NCBI RefSeq assembly: GCF_000971255.1
Contig: NZ_BBMC01000010.1
Span: 1 to 64,000 of the forward strand
DNA: 64,000 nucleotides
Source of the DNA: Demequina rhizosphaerae
GTDB taxonomy: Bacteria > Actinomycetota > Actinomycetes > Actinomycetales > Demequinaceae
Direction: 5' to 3'
Position numbers and translations under genes: made by a program. Below the pieces are notes generated by a model. That model made no database searches and had not been told where the DNA came from. It saw nothing but the letters and a program-made list of their open reading frames with translations. This document shows, in pieces, positions 34,356 to 52,614 of this stretch (positions within the stretch are counted from its first letter, which is position 1; each line of letters begins with the position of its first letter).

Positions 34356-34742
34356 ATGGCTAAGCTCACCACCGAGGAGCTCATCGAGCAGTTCAAGGAG
34401 CTCTCGCTCATCGAGCTCTCGGAGTTCGTGAAGGCGTTCGAGGAGACCTTCGAGGTCACCGCCGCCGCTCCGGTCGCCGTTGCCGCTGCCCCCGCCGCCG
34501 GCGGCGAGGCCGCTGCCGAGGTCGAGGAGAAGGACGAGTTCGACGTCATCCTCGCCGCGGTCGGCGACAAGAAGATCCAGGTCATCAAGGAGGTGCGCGC
34601 GCTCACGTCGCTCGGCCTCGGTGAGGCCAAGGCGCTCGTGGACGAGGCCCCCAAGGCCGTCCTCGAGGGCGCGAAGAAGGACGACGCCGAGAAGGCCAAG
34701 GCTCAGCTCGAGGCCGCCGGCGCGACCGTCGAGCTCAAGTAA
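34356..34742 (+). CDS. rplL: 50S ribosomal protein L7/L12
   Basis: The 128-residue protein has an N-terminal dimerisation domain, an Ala/Pro-rich hinge (about residues 35-55) and the C-terminal factor-binding domain [20 protein letters not shown]. It recruits translational GTPases to the ribosome. Confidence 0.98.
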   Translation: MAKLTTEELIEQFKELSLIELSEFVKAFEETFEVTAAAPVAVAAAPAAGGEAAAEVEEKDEFDVILAAVGDKKIQVIKEVRALTSLGLGEAKALVDEAPKAVLEGAKKDDAEKAKAQLEAAGATVELK

Positions 34743-34769
34743 GCTCGCTTCGGCATAGCCGCACTTCTG

Positions 34770-34805
34770 AACGGGGTCGGGTCCGCAAGGGCCCGGCCCC
34801 GTTCT
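34770..34805 (+). terminator. Terminator after rplL
   Basis: GAACGGGGTCGGG pairs with CCCGGCCCCGTTC with G-T pairs, then TGCTGC. It closes the rplJL transcript. Between here and rpoB (34806-35092) are two GGACGATGCG words and the rpoB promoter. Confidence 0.8.
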
Positions 34806-34923
34806 GCTGCGTCCGGGGGAGGGACGATGCGCGGGCGGGCCGTCGCCCGGCAGGCGGCGGGACGATGCGAGGGTTGCGTTTCGGGCTCACGCGGCGTGTC
34901 GGCTGGCGCAGGGCGCGGCGGAC

Positions 34924-34952
34924 TGGACAATCCTTGCGCGCGCCTGTAGTCT
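34924..34952 (+). promoter_or_regulatory. Promoter of rpoBC
   Basis: TGGACA (34924-34929) and TAGTCT (34947-34952) are 17 bases apart. A second possible pair, TTGCGC (34959-34964) and TCATAT (34982-34987), lies downstream with the same spacing. Either leaves a leader of roughly 100-140 bases to the TTG start. Confidence 0.6.
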
Positions 34953-35092
34953 GACGACTTGCGCTGTCTATCGCCCTGCCCTCATATGCCTACCCGCTGT
35001 GCGTCCGCTTGTAGCGGCTTTCGCCCCGGGATCCGGTGGAGCCGCGGCTAGGCATCGTGGTCACGCACGATCATAAAGGGAAGGAACCACCC

Positions 35093-38566
<3,474 letters not shown>

Positions 38567-38638
38567 CGAGCCCCGAGCTCACTCCATACAGAACAAGTTT
38601 TGGTGCCGGCATCCAGCCGGCAGTAAGGAAGTAGAACC

Positions 38639-42508
<3,870 letters not shown>

Positions 42509-42543
42509 CAACCGACGGGGCCGGGCGGGCGTGATGTCCGCTT

Positions 42544-42572
42544 TTGACGGCGGCGCGGAGCGCAGGTATCTT
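42544..42572 (+). promoter_or_regulatory. Promoter of the rpsL operon
   Basis: TTGACG (42544-42549) and TATCTT (42567-42572) are 17 bases apart, a strong housekeeping-type promoter. No clear terminator was found between rpoC and this promoter. Confidence 0.8.
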
Positions 42573-42634
42573 AGATGCTTGTGCCCGCGTCGCCGGGCCC
42601 CCGAGTCGCGCCCGCGGTGCGACACCCGATGGAA

Positions 42635-42660
42635 CGACACGCCCGGGCGCGGGGGTCGGG
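42635..42660 (+). promoter_or_regulatory. rpsL leader hairpin element shared with rpsJ
   Basis: A 26-base stretch starting CGACACGCCCGG is repeated with one change in the rpsJ leader. CCCGG can pair with TCGGG across a GCGCGGGGG loop. It lies 48 bases before the rpsL start. Confidence 0.7.
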
Positions 42661-42708
42661 CCGACACGAAAAAACGTTCCCGCAGAACCACAGAGACACG
42701 GAGAAGTA

Positions 42709-43083
42709 GTGCCTACGATTCAGCAGCTGGTCAGGAAGGGCCGCCACCCCAAGGCCTCGAAGACCAAGACCCCGGCTCTTCAGTCGAGCCCCCAGCGTCG
42801 CGGCGTGTGCACGCGCGTCTACACGACCACCCCCAAGAAGCCGAACTCGGCGCTCCGCAAGGTCGCCCGTGTCCGCCTGTCGACGGGCATCGAGGTCACG
42901 GCGTACATCCCCGGTGAGGGCCACAACCTCCAGGAGCACTCGATCGTGCTCGTGCGCGGCGGTCGTGTGAAGGACCTCCCCGGTGTCCGCTACAAGATCA
43001 TCCGCGGCTCCCTCGACACCCAGGGTGTCAAGAACCGCAAGCAGGCTCGTAGCCGCTACGGCGCGAAGATGGAGAAGAAGTAA
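42709..43083 (+). CDS. rpsL: 30S ribosomal protein S12
   Basis: The 124-residue decoding-centre protein contains [18 protein letters not shown] and [10 protein letters not shown] with the wild-type lysines at the positions where streptomycin-resistance changes occur. The start is GTG after ACGGAGAAGTA. The stop overlaps the rpsG start by one base. Confidence 0.98.
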   Translation: MPTIQQLVRKGRHPKASKTKTPALQSSPQRRGVCTRVYTTTPKKPNSALRKVARVRLSTGIEVTAYIPGEGHNLQEHSIVLVRGGRVKDLPGVRYKIIRGSLDTQGVKNRKQARSRYGAKMEKK

Positions 43084-43553
43084 TGCCTCGCAAGGGACCG
43101 GCCCCCAAGCGGCCGATCATCAACGACCCCGTCTACGGCGCGCCGGTCGTCACGCAGCTCATCAACAAGGTCCTCCTCGACGGCAAGAAGTCGACCGCGG
43201 AGGCCATCGTCTACGGCGCCCTCGAGGGTGTCCGTGAGAAGTCGGGTCAGGACCCGGTCGTCGTGCTCAAGCGCGCGCTGGACAACATCCGCCCGGCCCT
43301 CGAGGTCCGCAGCCGCCGCGTCGGTGGCGCGACCTACCAGGTCCCCGTCGACGTCCGCCCCGTGCGTGCGACCACGCTCGCGCTGCGCTGGCTCGTCGAC
43401 TTCTCGCGCCAGCGTCGCGAGAAGACCATGACCGAGCGCCTCATGAACGAGATCCTCGACGCGTCCAACGGCCTCGGTGCCGCGGTGAAGCGTCGCGAGG
43501 ACATGCACAAGATGGCCGAGTCGAACAAGGCGTTCGCGCACTACCGCTGGTAG
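43083..43553 (+). CDS. rpsG: 30S ribosomal protein S7
   Basis: The 156-residue protein initiates head assembly of the small subunit by binding the 3' major domain of 16S rRNA. It shows [31 protein letters not shown] (residues preceded by E) and a C-terminal [14 protein letters not shown] ending. It is coupled to rpsL through TAATG. Confidence 0.98.
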   Translation: MPRKGPAPKRPIINDPVYGAPVVTQLINKVLLDGKKSTAEAIVYGALEGVREKSGQDPVVVLKRALDNIRPALEVRSRRVGGATYQVPVDVRPVRATTLALRWLVDFSRQRREKTMTERLMNEILDASNGLGAAVKRREDMHKMAESNKAFAHYRW

Positions 43554-43595
43554 TCGGCGCACGTTCGTTCGCTCAAGAACCGAGGAGAACCACTC

Positions 43596-45710
43596 GTGGC
43601 ACAGGACGTGCTGACGGACCTCAAGCGGGTCCGCAACATCGGCATCATGGCGCACATCGACGCCGGCAAGACCACCACCACCGAGCGCATCCTGTTCTAC
43701 ACGGGTGTGAACTACAAGATCGGTGAGACCCACGACGGTGCGTCGACGACCGACTGGATGGAGCAGGAGCAGGAGCGCGGCATCACCATCACCTCCGCCG
43801 CGGTGACCTGCTTCTGGAACGACAACCAGATCAACATCATCGACACCCCGGGTCACGTGGACTTCACCGTCGAGGTCGAGCGCTCGCTGCGCGTCCTCGA
43901 CGGCGCGGTCGCGGTCTTCGACGGCAAGGAGGGCGTGGAGCCCCAGTCGGAGAACGTGTGGCGCCAGGCGGACAAGTACGACGTCCCCCGCATCTGCTTC
44001 GTCAACAAGATGGACAAGCTGGGCGCGGACTTCTACTTCACCGTCGACACCATCGTGAAGCGCCTCGGCGCGAAGCCGCTCGTCATCCAGCTGCCCATCG
44101 GCGCGGAGAACGACTTCCTCGGCGTGATCGACCTGGTCGAGATGAACGCCAAGGTGTGGCCCGGCGACGCCAAGGGCGACGTGTCCATGGGTGCGTCCTA
44201 CGAGACCACCGAGATCCCCGCCGACCTCGCGGACAAGGCCGAGCAGTACCGCTCGGAGCTCCTCGAGACGGTCGCGGAGTCGGACGACGAGCTGCTCGAG
44301 AAGTACCTCGGCGGCGAGGAGCTGACGATCGCCGAGATCAAGGGCGCGATCCGCAAGATGACGATCGCCTCCGAGATCTACCCGGTCCTGTGCGGCTCGG
44401 CGTTCAAGAACCGCGGCGTGCAGCCCATGCTCGACGCGGTCATCGACTACCTCCCCGGCCCGGCCGACGTGCCCGCCATCAAGGGTCACGACGCCAAGGA
44501 CGAGACGATCGAGATCGAGCGTCACGCCGACGCCGAGGAGCCCTTCGCGGCCCTCGCGTTCAAGGTCGTCTCGCACCCGTTCTTCGGCCGCCTCACCTAC
44601 GTGCGCGTCTACTCCGGTCACCTCGAGACCGGTGCCCAGGTCATCAACTCGACCAAGGGCAAGAAGGAGCGCATCGGCAAGCTCTTCCAGATGCACGCCA
44701 ACAAGGAGAACCCGGTCGAGTCGATCCAGGCGGGTCACATCTACGCCGTGATCGGCCTCAAGGACACCACCACCGGTGACACCCTGTGCAACCCGGACCA
44801 CCAGGTCGTGCTGGAGTCGATGACCTTCCCGGAGCCCGTCATCGACGTGGCCATCGAGCCCAAGACCAAGGGCGACCAGGAGAAGCTGTCGACCGCGATC
44901 CAGAAGCTCGCCGAGGAGGACCCGACCTTCCGCGTGCGCCTGGACGAGGAGACCGGCCAGACCGTCATCGGCGGCATGGGCGAGCTGCACCTCGACATCC
45001 TGGTCGACCGCATGCGCCGCGAGTTCAAGGTCGACGCGAACGTCGGCAAGCCGCAGGTCGCGTACCGCGAGACCATCCGTCAGGTCGTCGACAAGTACGA
45101 CTACACGCACAAGAAGCAGACGGGTGGCTCGGGTCAGTTCGCGAAGGTCCAGATCCGTCTGGAGCCGCTCGAGGCCGACTCCGAGGCCCTGTACGAGTTC
45201 GAGAACGCCGTGACCGGTGGTCGCGTGCCTCGCGAGTACATCCCGTCGGTCGACGCCGGCATCCAGGCCTCGATGCAGCTCGGCATCCAGGCCGGCTACC
45301 CGGTCGTGGGCGTCAAGGCGACGCTGCTCGACGGCGCGTACCACGATGTGGACTCGTCGGAGATGGCGTTCAAGATCGCCGGCTCGATGGCCTTCAAGGA
45401 GGCCGCGCGTCAGGCGAAGCCCGTGCTGCTCGAGCCGATGTTCGCCGTCGAGGTCCGTACTCCCGAGGAGTACATGGGCGACGTCATCGGCGACATCAAC
45501 TCGCGTCGCGGTCAGATCCGCCAGATGTCGGACGCGTCCGGCGTCAAGGTGGTCGACGCGCTCGTGCCGCTGTCGGAGATGTTCGGCTACGTCGGCGACC
45601 TCCGGTCGAAGACGTCCGGTCGCGCCGTCTACTCGATGGTCTTCGACAGCTACGCGGAGGTCCCGAAGGCTGTGGCCGACGAGATCATCGCGAAGACCCG
45701 GGGCGAGTAA
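43596..45710 (+). CDS. fusA: Elongation factor G
   Basis: The 704-residue translocase GTPase has the P-loop [12 protein letters not shown], switch [15 protein letters not shown] and [10 protein letters not shown], followed by domains II-V including VAYRETIRQ and [12 protein letters not shown]. The GTG start follows CGAGGAGAACCACTC. The order rpsL-rpsG-fusA-tuf is the classical str operon. Confidence 0.98.
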   Translation: MAQDVLTDLKRVRNIGIMAHIDAGKTTTTERILFYTGVNYKIGETHDGASTTDWMEQEQERGITITSAAVTCFWNDNQINIIDTPGHVDFTVEVERSLRVLDGAVAVFDGKEGVEPQSENVWRQADKYDVPRICFVNKMDKLGADFYFTVDTIVKRLGAKPLVIQLPIGAENDFLGVIDLVEMNAKVWPGDAKGDVSMGASYETTEIPADLADKAEQYRSELLETVAESDDELLEKYLGGEELTIAEIKGAIRKMTIASEIYPVLCGSAFKNRGVQPMLDAVIDYLPGPADVPAIKGHDAKDETIEIERHADAEEPFAALAFKVVSHPFFGRLTYVRVYSGHLETGAQVINSTKGKKERIGKLFQMHANKENPVESIQAGHIYAVIGLKDTTTGDTLCNPDHQVVLESMTFPEPVIDVAIEPKTKGDQEKLSTAIQKLAEEDPTFRVRLDEETGQTVIGGMGELHLDILVDRMRREFKVDANVGKPQVAYRETIRQVVDKYDYTHKKQTGGSGQFAKVQIRLEPLEADSEALYEFENAVTGGRVPREYIPSVDAGIQASMQLGIQAGYPVVGVKATLLDGAYHDVDSSEMAFKIAGSMAFKEAARQAKPVLLEPMFAVEVRTPEEYMGDVIGDINSRRGQIRQMSDASGVKVVDALVPLSEMFGYVGDLRSKTSGRAVYSMVFDSYAEVPKAVADEIIAKTRGE

Positions 45711-45830
45711 CCCCACCGGTTGAAAATCAGGAACAATAACGACCAGTAGGGATACGCCCCGCGATGGCAGCGGTCATCGTCAATCGAATCCTCTACCCGA
45801 GTCTCACAACCCAATCAGGAGGAAGCCATC

Positions 45831-47021
45831 ATGGCTAAGGCCAAGTTCGAGCGGTCCAAGCCGCACGTGAACGTCGGCACCATCGGTCACGTCGACCACG
45901 GTAAGACGACGCTGACCGCTGCGATCTCGAAGGTGCTGCACGACCAGTACCCGGACCTCAACCCGTTCACGCCGTTCGAGGACATCGACAAGGCTCCCGA
46001 GGAGCGCGAGCGCGGTATCACGATCAACATCGCGCACATCGAGTACCAGACCGAGAAGCGCCACTACGCCCACGTCGACGCCCCGGGTCACGCGGACTAC
46101 ATCAAGAACATGATCACCGGTGCCGCTCAGATGGACGGCGCGATCCTCGTGGTCGCGGCGACCGACGGCCCGATGGCCCAGACCCGTGAGCACGTCCTGC
46201 TCGCGCGCCAGGTGGGCGTCCCCTACCTGCTCGTCGCGCTGAACAAGTCGGACATGGTCGACGACGAGGAGATCCTCGAGCTCGTCGAGGTCGAGGTGCG
46301 CGAGCTCCTCTCCTCGCAGGGCTTCGACGGCGACAACGCTCCCGTCATCCAGGTCTCGGCGCTCAAGGCGCTCGAGGGCGACGAGAAGTGGGTCAAGTCG
46401 GTCCAGGACCTCATGAACGCGGTCGACGAGTTCGTGCCGGAGCCCGTCCGCGACATGGACAAGCCCTTCCTCATGCCGATCGAGGACGTCTTCACGATCA
46501 CCGGTCGTGGCACCGTCGTCACCGGCAAGGTCGAGCGCGGCAAGCTCAAGATCAACTCGGAGGTCGAGATCCTCGGCATCCGCGAGCCGCAGAAGACCAC
46601 CGTCACCGGCATCGAGATGTTCCACAAGCAGATGGACGAGGCGTGGGCCGGCGAGAACTGCGGTCTGCTGCTCCGCGGCACCAAGCGCGAGGACGTCGAG
46701 CGCGGCCAGGTCGTGGTCGCCCCCGGCACCACCACGCCGCACACCCAGTTCGAGGGCAAGGTCTACATCCTCAACAAGGATGAGGGTGGCCGCCACAACC
46801 CCTTCTACACGAACTACCGTCCGCAGTTCTACATCCGCACCACGGATGTGACCGGCGTCATCACGCTGCCCGAGGGCACCGAGATGGTCATGCCGGGTGA
46901 CACCACCGAGATGTCGGTCGAGCTCATCCAGCCGATCGCCCTCGAGGAGGGTCAGGGCTTCGCGATCCGCGAGGGTGGCCGTACCGTCGGTTCCGGCACC
47001 GTCACGAAGATCGTCAAGTAG
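45831..47021 (+). CDS. tuf: Elongation factor Tu
   Basis: The 396-residue GTPase delivers aminoacyl-t[29 protein letters not shown] and [11 protein letters not shown] are the G1, G3 and G4 motifs. Domains II and III are complete, ending [15 protein letters not shown]. The 120-base gap after fusA may hold its own promoter, but no convincing boxes were found. Confidence 0.98.
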   Translation: MAKAKFERSKPHVNVGTIGHVDHGKTTLTAAISKVLHDQYPDLNPFTPFEDIDKAPEERERGITINIAHIEYQTEKRHYAHVDAPGHADYIKNMITGAAQMDGAILVVAATDGPMAQTREHVLLARQVGVPYLLVALNKSDMVDDEEILELVEVEVRELLSSQGFDGDNAPVIQVSALKALEGDEKWVKSVQDLMNAVDEFVPEPVRDMDKPFLMPIEDVFTITGRGTVVTGKVERGKLKINSEVEILGIREPQKTTVTGIEMFHKQMDEAWAGENCGLLLRGTKREDVERGQVVVAPGTTTPHTQFEGKVYILNKDEGGRHNPFYTNYRPQFYIRTTDVTGVITLPEGTEMVMPGDTTEMSVELIQPIALEEGQGFAIREGGRTVGSGTVTKIVK

Positions 47022-47030
47022 TCCCACGTG

Positions 47031-47064
47031 ACGCGGGGCTCGGCCTTCGGGCCGGGCCCCGCGT
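47031..47064 (+). terminator. Terminator after tuf
   Basis: ACGCGGGGCTCGGCC (47031-47045) pairs with GGCCGGGCCCCGCGT (47050-47064) around a stable TTCG loop, a 15-bp stem with one G-T pair. It ends the str operon. Confidence 0.9.
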
Positions 47065-47080
47065 CCGTGCGTGCCTCTGG

Positions 47081-47110
47081 CTGGCGCAGCCGTCCGGAAT
47101 ATGGCACAAT
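47081..47110 (+). promoter_or_regulatory. Candidate promoter of the S10 operon
   Basis: CTGGCG (47081-47086) and CACAAT (47105-47110) are 18 bases apart. The -10 overlaps a GAATAT/ATATTC inverted repeat. Weak matches, but this is the only AT-rich island before rpsJ. Confidence 0.45.
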
Positions 47111-47192
47111 ATTCAGGTTGCCTATCGCGGGCAGCCGCACCTTCACCCACGGCCCGACAGAAATGTCCAGGCGCACGTGTGTCGCCGATGAG

Positions 47193-47218
47193 CGACACGC
47201 CCGAGCGCGGGGGTCGGG
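47193..47218 (+). promoter_or_regulatory. rpsJ leader hairpin element shared with rpsL
   Basis: The 26-base element matches the rpsL leader copy at 25 positions. CCCGA (47200-47204) pairs perfectly with TCGGG (47214-47218) around an unchanged GCGCGGGGG loop. It ends 42 bases before the rpsJ ATG. Confidence 0.7.
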
Positions 47219-47260
47219 GTGATGACCATAGTTGTAACGAGAGATAAGGCAGACCACGCC

Positions 47261-47569
47261 ATGGCGGGACAGAAGATCCGCATTCGGCTGAAGAGCTACG
47301 ACCACGAGGTCATCGACTCTTCGGCCCGCAAGATCGTCGAGACGGTCACGCGCGCCGGTGCGTCGGTGGTGGGCCCCGTGCCGCTGCCGACCGAGAAGAA
47401 CGTGTTCTGTGTGATCCGTTCGCCCCACAAGTACAAGGACTCCCGCGAGCACTTCGAGATGCGCACGCACAAGCGCCTCATCGACATCGTGGACCCGACG
47501 CCCAAGGCCGTCGACTCGCTCATGCGTCTCGACCTGCCCGCGGACGTCAACATCGAGATCAAGCTCTAA
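47261..47569 (+). CDS. rpsJ: 30S ribosomal protein S10
   Basis: The 102-residue protein ([19 protein letters not shown]) is the first gene of the S10 cluster and is also NusE, a partner of NusB/NusG. The ATG at 47261 follows GATAAGGCAGACC; an upstream in-frame ATG exists but would add 14 atypical residues. Confidence 0.97.
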   Translation: MAGQKIRIRLKSYDHEVIDSSARKIVETVTRAGASVVGPVPLPTEKNVFCVIRSPHKYKDSREHFEMRTHKRLIDIVDPTPKAVDSLMRLDLPADVNIEIKL

Positions 47570-47611
47570 CGAGCGCCAGAAGTACGCAGAGAAGTTAGGA
47601 CTTCCACCATC

Positions 47612-48274
47612 ATGACTACGACTTCCAATGCCCAGCGCGCGGTCACCGCGCTGCTCGGTACGAAGCTGGGCATGACGCAGGTGTGGGACGCCGAGGGCCG
47701 CGTTGTGCCCGTCACGGTGATCCAGGTCGACACCAACGTCATCACCCAGGTGCGGGACGCCGAGCGCGACGGCTACGAGGCTGTTCAGCTCGCCTTCGGC
47801 GCCGTCGACCCGCGCCGCGTCACCAACCCGCTCAAGGGCCACTTCGAGGCCGCCGGCGTCACGCCGCGCCGCCACGTCGCCGAGGTCCGCACCGCGAACG
47901 CGTCCGAGTACGCGCTCGGCCAGGAGATCACCGCCGAGGTGTTCGAGGCCGGCCAGCTCGTCGACGTCACGGGCACCACCAAGGGCAAGGGCACCGCCGG
48001 TGTCATGAAGCGCCACGGCTTCTCCGGCGTGGGCGCCTCGCACGGTGCGCACCGCAACCACCGCAAGCCGGGCTCCATCGGTGGCGCGTCGACGCCTTCG
48101 CGCGTCTTCCGCGGCCTCAAGATGGCCGGCCGCATGGGCAACGCCCGCAAGACCGTCCAGAACCTGCGCGTCCACTCGGTGGACGCCGCGAAGGGTCTCG
48201 TGCTCGTCAAGGGCGCGGTTCCCGGCAACAAGGGCGGCGTCGTTCTCATCCGCTCCGCCGTGAAGGGCGCGTGA
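47612..48274 (+). CDS. rplC: 50S ribosomal protein L3
   Basis: The 220-residue protein reaches toward the peptidyl transferase centre. The [13 protein letters not shown] start and the [20 protein letters not shown] region are diagnostic. It is followed by rplD without a gap. Confidence 0.98.
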   Translation: MTTTSNAQRAVTALLGTKLGMTQVWDAEGRVVPVTVIQVDTNVITQVRDAERDGYEAVQLAFGAVDPRRVTNPLKGHFEAAGVTPRRHVAEVRTANASEYALGQEITAEVFEAGQLVDVTGTTKGKGTAGVMKRHGFSGVGASHGAHRNHRKPGSIGGASTPSRVFRGLKMAGRMGNARKTVQNLRVHSVDAAKGLVLVKGAVPGNKGGVVLIRSAVKGA

Positions 48275-48279
48275 TCACC

Positions 48280-48927
48280 ATGGCCAACACCAAGACCGTC
48301 GACCTGCCCGCAGAGATCTTCGACGTCGACACCAACGTGCCGCTCATCCACCAGGTGGTCGTGGCGCAGCTGGCTGCCGCTCGTCAGGGCACGCACGCCA
48401 CCAAGACCCGCGGCGAGGTCCGCGGCGGTGGCAAGAAGCCGTACAAGCAGAAGGGCACCGGTCGCGCCCGCCAGGGTTCGACCCGCGCGCCGCAGTTCGC
48501 CGGCGGTGGCACCGTCCACGGCCCGCAGCCCCGCGACTACTCGCAGCGCACCCCCAAGAAGATGAAGGCCGCCGCCCTCCGCGGTGCCCTCTCCGACCGC
48601 GCCCGCGCTGGCCGCGTGCACGTCGTCGAGGGCCTCGTGTCCGGCGACGCCCCCTCGACCAAGGCCGCCCTCGAGGCGCTTGCCGCCCTCACCTCGGGCC
48701 GTAGCGCGCTCGTCGTCACGGACCGCACCGACGAGCTCACCTGGCTCTCGCTGCGCAACGCCGCCGACGTGCACCTCATCGCGGTCGACCAGCTCAACAC
48801 CTACGACGTGCTCGTGAACGACGACACGGTCTTCACGCGCGCCGCGTTCGACGCGTTCGTCGCGGGCCCGGCCACGGGCAAGTCCGCGAAGGCCGTCGCG
48901 ACGGAGTCCGAGGCGGAGGAGAAGTAA
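48280..48927 (+). CDS. rplD: 50S ribosomal protein L4
   Basis: The 215-residue protein lines the exit tunnel through its extended loop, seen as [24 protein letters not shown] at 48271 overlapping the rplC stop is an alternative start that would add three residues. The ATG giving [17 protein letters not shown] is used here. Confidence 0.96.
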   Translation: MANTKTVDLPAEIFDVDTNVPLIHQVVVAQLAAARQGTHATKTRGEVRGGGKKPYKQKGTGRARQGSTRAPQFAGGGTVHGPQPRDYSQRTPKKMKAAALRGALSDRARAGRVHVVEGLVSGDAPSTKAALEALAALTSGRSALVVTDRTDELTWLSLRNAADVHLIAVDQLNTYDVLVNDDTVFTRAAFDAFVAGPATGKSAKAVATESEAEEK

Positions 48928-48928
48928 C

Positions 48929-49234
48929 GTGACCACGCTGAACAAGGACCCCCGCGACATCATCGTCCGCCCGATCGTCTCCGAGAAGACGTACGGCCTC
49001 ATGGACGAGGGCAAGTACACCTTCGAGGTGGACCCCCGCTCGAACAAGACCGAGATCAAGATCGCCATCGAGCAGATCTTCGGTGTCAAGGTCGCGTCCG
49101 TGAACACCATCAACCGCAAGGGCAAGGCGCGCCGCACCCGCTTCGGCCTGGGCAAGCGCAAGGACGTCAAGCGCGCGATCGTCACCATCGCCGGCGACGC
49201 GGGCATCGACATCTTCAGCGGCCAGGCCGGCTAG
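48929..49234 (+). CDS. rplW: 50S ribosomal protein L23
   Basis: The 101-residue protein sits at the tunnel exit and docks trigger factor and SRP. It shows [19 protein letters not shown] and ends in [14 protein letters not shown] sequence. The GTG start lies two bases after the rplD stop with GGAGGAGAAG upstream. Confidence 0.97.
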   Translation: MTTLNKDPRDIIVRPIVSEKTYGLMDEGKYTFEVDPRSNKTEIKIAIEQIFGVKVASVNTINRKGKARRTRFGLGKRKDVKRAIVTIAGDAGIDIFSGQAG

Positions 49235-49252
49235 AAGGACAGGTAAGCACTC

Positions 49253-50092
49253 ATGGCTATTCGCAAGTACAAGCCGACGACGCCGGGCCGCCGTGGCTCG
49301 TCCGTCGCCGACTTCGTCGAGGTCACCCGTTCGGAGCCCGAGAAGTCGCTCGTCCGCCCGCTGCACAAGAAGGGCGGCCGTAACAACACCGGTCGCATCA
49401 CCACCCGTCACCAGGGTGGCGGTCACAAGCGTGCCTACCGCGTGATCGACTTCCGTCGTCACGACAAGGACGGCGTGCCCGCGACCGTCGCGCACATCGA
49501 GTACGACCCCAACCGCACCGCCCGCATCGCGCTCCTGCACTACGCGGACGGCGAGAAGCGCTACATCATCGCCCCCGAGAAGCTCGGTCAGGGCGACCGC
49601 GTGGAGGCCGGCGCCGGCGCCGACATCAAGCCCGGCAACAACCTCCCGCTGCGCAACATCCCCGTCGGTACGGTCATCCACGCGATCGAGCTCAAGCCGG
49701 GCGGCGGCGCCAAGATCGCCCGCTCGGCCGGTGCCTCGGTCCAGCTCGTGGCGAAGGACGGCCCGTACGCGCAGCTGCGCATGCCGTCGGGCGAGATCCG
49801 CAACGTCGACGCGCGCTGCCGCGCGACCGTCGGCGAGGTGGGCAACGCCGAGCAGTCCAACATCAACTGGGGCAAGGCCGGCCGCATGCGCTGGAAGGGC
49901 AAGCGCCCGACCGTCCGCGGTGTCGTCATGAACCCGGTGGACCACCCGCACGGTGGTGGTGAGGGCAAGACCTCCGGTGGTCGCCACCCGGTCTCGCCGT
50001 GGGGCAAGCCCGAGGGCCGCACCCGCAAGCCCAACAAGGAAAGCGACAAGCTCATCGTGCGTCGCCGCAAGACTGGCAAGAACAAGCGATAA
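49253..50092 (+). CDS. rplB: 50S ribosomal protein L2
   Basis: The 279-residue protein is needed for subunit association and peptidyl transfer. It carries the conserved [20 protein letters not shown] segment and the N-terminal [12 protein letters not shown]. Confidence 0.98.
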   Translation: MAIRKYKPTTPGRRGSSVADFVEVTRSEPEKSLVRPLHKKGGRNNTGRITTRHQGGGHKRAYRVIDFRRHDKDGVPATVAHIEYDPNRTARIALLHYADGEKRYIIAPEKLGQGDRVEAGAGADIKPGNNLPLRNIPVGTVIHAIELKPGGGAKIARSAGASVQLVAKDGPYAQLRMPSGEIRNVDARCRATVGEVGNAEQSNINWGKAGRMRWKGKRPTVRGVVMNPVDHPHGGGEGKTSGGRHPVSPWGKPEGRTRKPNKESDKLIVRRRKTGKNKR

Positions 50093-50104
50093 GGGAGCCT
50101 GGAC

Positions 50105-50383
50105 ATGCCTCGTAGCCTCAAGAAGGGCCCCTTCGTCGACGACCACCTTCAGAAGAAGGTGGACGCCCAGAACGATGCGGGCACGAAGAACGTCATCAAG
50201 ACCTGGTCGCGTCGTTCGGTCATCACGCCGGACTTCCTGGGTCACACCTTTGCCGTGCACGACGGCCGCAAGCACGTCCCGGTGTTCGTCACCGAGTCGA
50301 TGGTCGGCCACAAGCTGGGCGAGTTCGCCCCCACGCGCACGTTCAAGGGCCACGTCAAGGACGACCGCAAGGGCCGCCGCTAA
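50105..50383 (+). CDS. rpsS: 30S ribosomal protein S19
   Basis: The 92-residue small-subunit head protein shows [17 protein letters not shown] and [16 protein letters not shown]. It is in S10-cluster order between rplB and rplV. Confidence 0.98.
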   Translation: MPRSLKKGPFVDDHLQKKVDAQNDAGTKNVIKTWSRRSVITPDFLGHTFAVHDGRKHVPVFVTESMVGHKLGEFAPTRTFKGHVKDDRKGRR

Positions 50384-50414
50384 GGCGCCCGAGCGAAGTA
50401 AGAGGAGTTAGAAC

Positions 50415-50774
50415 ATGGAAGCCAAGGCGCAGACGCGGTACATCCGCGTGACCGCCCAGAAGGCTCGCCGCGTCGTGAACCTGGTCCGTGGTCAGAACGC
50501 CGTGGAGGCCTCGGCCTCGCTGAAGTTCCAGCCGCAGGCCGTCGCGACCGATGTGCGCAAGCTCATCGACTCGGCGATCGCCAACGCGCGTGTGAAGGCC
50601 GACCAGGCCGGCGAGCGCTTCGACGAGCGCGAGCTCGTCATCAAGGAGATCTACGTGGACGAGGGTCCGACCATGAAGCGCATCCAGCCGCGCGCTCAGG
50701 GTCGTGCCAACCGCATCCTCAAGCGCTCCTGCCACATCACCGTCACCGTCGCGACCCCGGTCGCTGCCAAGTAA
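50415..50774 (+). CDS. rplV: 50S ribosomal protein L22
   Basis: The 119-residue protein lines the exit tunnel. The C-terminal [19 protein letters not shown] is the tunnel-loop signature. Gene order and the GAGGAG ribosome site are normal. Confidence 0.98.
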   Translation: MEAKAQTRYIRVTAQKARRVVNLVRGQNAVEASASLKFQPQAVATDVRKLIDSAIANARVKADQAGERFDERELVIKEIYVDEGPTMKRIQPRAQGRANRILKRSCHITVTVATPVAAK

Positions 50775-50785
50775 GGGGCCAAGTA

Positions 50786-51598
50786 ATGGGACAGAAGGTC
50801 AACCCCCACGGCTACCGCCTGGGCATCACGACCGACCACCGTTCGCGCTGGTTCGCCGACTCGACCAAGAAGGGCGAGCGGTACCGCGACTACGTGAACG
50901 AGGACGTCAAGATCCGCAAGATGATGTCGGAGGGCCTCGAGCGCGCCGGCGTGTCGAAGGTCGAGATCGAGCGCACCCGTGAGCGCGTTCGCGTCGACCT
51001 GCACACCGCGCGTCCGGGCATCGTCATCGGCCGCCGCGGCGCCGAGGCCGACAAGCTTCGCGCCAACCTCGAGAAGCTGACGGGCAAGCAGGTCCAGCTC
51101 AACATCCTCGAGGTCAAGAACGCCGAGGTCGACGCCCAGCTCGTCGCGCAGGGCATCGCGGAGCAGCTCGCCTCGCGCGTGTCGTTCCGTCGCGCCATGC
51201 GCAAGGGCATCCAGTCCGCGCTCCGCGCGGGTGCCAAGGGCATCCGTGTGCAGTGCTCGGGCCGTCTCGGCGGCGCCGAGATGTCGCGCTCGGAGTTCTA
51301 CCGCGAGGGCCGCGTGCCGCTGCACACGCTCCGCGCGAACATCGACTACGGCTTCTTCGAGGCCCGCACCACCTTCGGCCAGATCGGCGTGAAGGTGTGG
51401 ATCTACAAGGGCGACATGACGGAGAAGGAGTGGGCCGCCGAGCAGGCGAAGGCCCCCCGTCCGCAGCGTGGCCGTGGTCGTGGCGACCGCGGTGACCGCG
51501 GCCCGCGTCGTGACTCCGCCCCCCGCCAGTCCGAGGCCCCCGCGGCCGAGGCCCCCGCTGCCGAGGCCCCCGCGGCCGAGGCCGGTAAGGAGAGCTGA
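50786..51598 (+). CDS. rpsC: 30S ribosomal protein S3 with Ala/Glu/Pro repeat tail
   Basis: The 270-residue protein binds mRNA entry-site rRNA. It has an N-terminal [15 protein letters not shown], a KH domain around [17 protein letters not shown] and a C-terminal core ending near residue 220. The last 50 residues are a basic Arg/Gly stretch followed by tandem AEAPA pentapeptides. Overlap spacing to rplP is two bases. Confidence 0.98.
   Translation: MGQKVNPHGYRLGITTDHRSRWFADSTKKGERYRDYVNEDVKIRKMMSEGLERAGVSKVEIERTRERVRVDLHTARPGIVIGRRGAEADKLRANLEKLTGKQVQLNILEVKNAEVDAQLVAQGIAEQLASRVSFRRAMRKGIQSALRAGAKGIRVQCSGRLGGAEMSRSEFYREGRVPLHTLRANIDYGFFEARTTFGQIGVKVWIYKGDMTEKEWAAEQAKAPRPQRGRGRGDRGDRGPRRDSAPRQSEAPAAEAPAAEAPAAEAGKES
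51530..51586 (+). repeat. 15-bp in-frame tandem repeat at the 3' end of rpsC
   Basis: The unit GCCGAGGCCCCCGCG (codons for AEAPA) is repeated about 3.5 times with minor changes. It encodes the acidic tail of S3 and is a candidate slippage site. Confidence 0.85.
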
Positions 51599-51600
51599 CA

Positions 51601-52020
51601 ATGCTTATCCCCCGTCGAGTGAAGCACCGCAAGCAGCACCACCCGAAGCGTTCGGGCGCCGCGACCGGTGGCACCACCATCGCCTTCGGTGACTTCGGCA
51701 TCCAGGCTCTCGAGCCCGCCTACGTCACCAACCGCCAGATCGAGGCGGCCCGTATCGCGATGACCCGCCACATCAAGCGTGGCGGAAAGGTCTGGATCAA
51801 CATCTACCCGGACCGTCCCCTGACCAAGAAGCCCGCCGAGGTCCGCATGGGCTCCGGCAAGGGCTCGCCCGAGTGGTGGGTCGCCAACGTCAAGCCGGGT
51901 CGAGTGATGTTCGAGCTCGCCGGCGTGCCGGAGGAGCTTGCCCGCGAGGCCATGCGCCGCGCGCAGCACAAGCTGCCCATGAAGACCCGTTTCGTTTCCC
52001 GTGAGGGTGGTGACATCTAA
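51601..52020 (+). CDS. rplP: 50S ribosomal protein L16
   Basis: The 139-residue protein shows [19 protein letters not shown] and [19 protein letters not shown]. It contacts A-site tRNA. Its stop overlaps the rpmC start (TAATG). Confidence 0.98.
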   Translation: MLIPRRVKHRKQHHPKRSGAATGGTTIAFGDFGIQALEPAYVTNRQIEAARIAMTRHIKRGGKVWINIYPDRPLTKKPAEVRMGSGKGSPEWWVANVKPGRVMFELAGVPEELAREAMRRAQHKLPMKTRFVSREGGDI

Positions 52021-52259
52021 TGGCCATCGGTACCAAGGACCTCATGCCGTCCGAGCTGGACGCCATGGAGAACGAGCGCCTCGTGGAGGAGCTGAAGAAG
52101 GCCAAGGAGGAGCTGTTCAACCTGCGCTTCCAGTCGGCCACCGGTCAGCTCGAGAACCACGGTCGCCTCAAGGCCGTCAAGCGCGACATCGCTCGCATCT
52201 ACACGATCCTGCGTGAGCGTGAGCTCGGGATCCGTACCGCGCCCTCCGCGAAGGCTTAA
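52020..52259 (+). CDS. rpmC: 50S ribosomal protein L29
   Basis: The 79-residue helical hairpin protein ([24 protein letters not shown] core and [14 protein letters not shown]) lies at the tunnel exit. It is coupled to rplP by a one-base overlap. Confidence 0.96.
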   Translation: MAIGTKDLMPSELDAMENERLVEELKKAKEELFNLRFQSATGQLENHGRLKAVKRDIARIYTILRERELGIRTAPSAKA

Positions 52260-52268
52260 GGAACAGAT

Positions 52269-52556
52269 ATGTCGACCAAGAAGCACACGACGGCGACCGA
52301 GGAGCACCGCGCCTACCGCAAGACGCGCCGCGGCTACGTGACGTCGGACAAGATGGACAAGACCATCACCGTGGAGATCGAGGACCGCGTCAAGCACCCG
52401 CTCTACGGCAAGGTCATGCGCCGCACCAGCAAGATCAAGGCCCACGACGAGGCCAACACCGCCGGCATCGGCGACCTCGTCGTCGTGATGGAGACCCGCC
52501 CGCTGTCCGCTTCCAAGCGGTGGCGCCTGGTCGAGATCGTCGAGAAGGCCAAGTAA
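52269..52556 (+). CDS. rpsQ: 30S ribosomal protein S17
   Basis: The 95-residue OB-fold protein shows [18 protein letters not shown] and [15 protein letters not shown] after a short basic extension. It is the last gene before the 58-base spacer to rplN. Confidence 0.98.
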   Translation: MSTKKHTTATEEHRAYRKTRRGYVTSDKMDKTITVEIEDRVKHPLYGKVMRRTSKIKAHDEANTAGIGDLVVVMETRPLSASKRWRLVEIVEKAK

Positions 52557-52614
52557 CTAGGTTCGACCAGGCTCGCTGAGGAATCGGCGAGAACCAGACG
52601 ACAGGAGACAAGAC

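Noticed and set aside
42509..42543. Terminator after rpoC
   Set aside because: The GC-rich stretch lacks a convincing stem before the rpsL promoter.
45711..45830. Separate promoter for tuf in the fusA-tuf spacer
   Set aside because: TTGAAA is present at about 45720, but no -10 box at 16-18 bases was found, so it was not listed.
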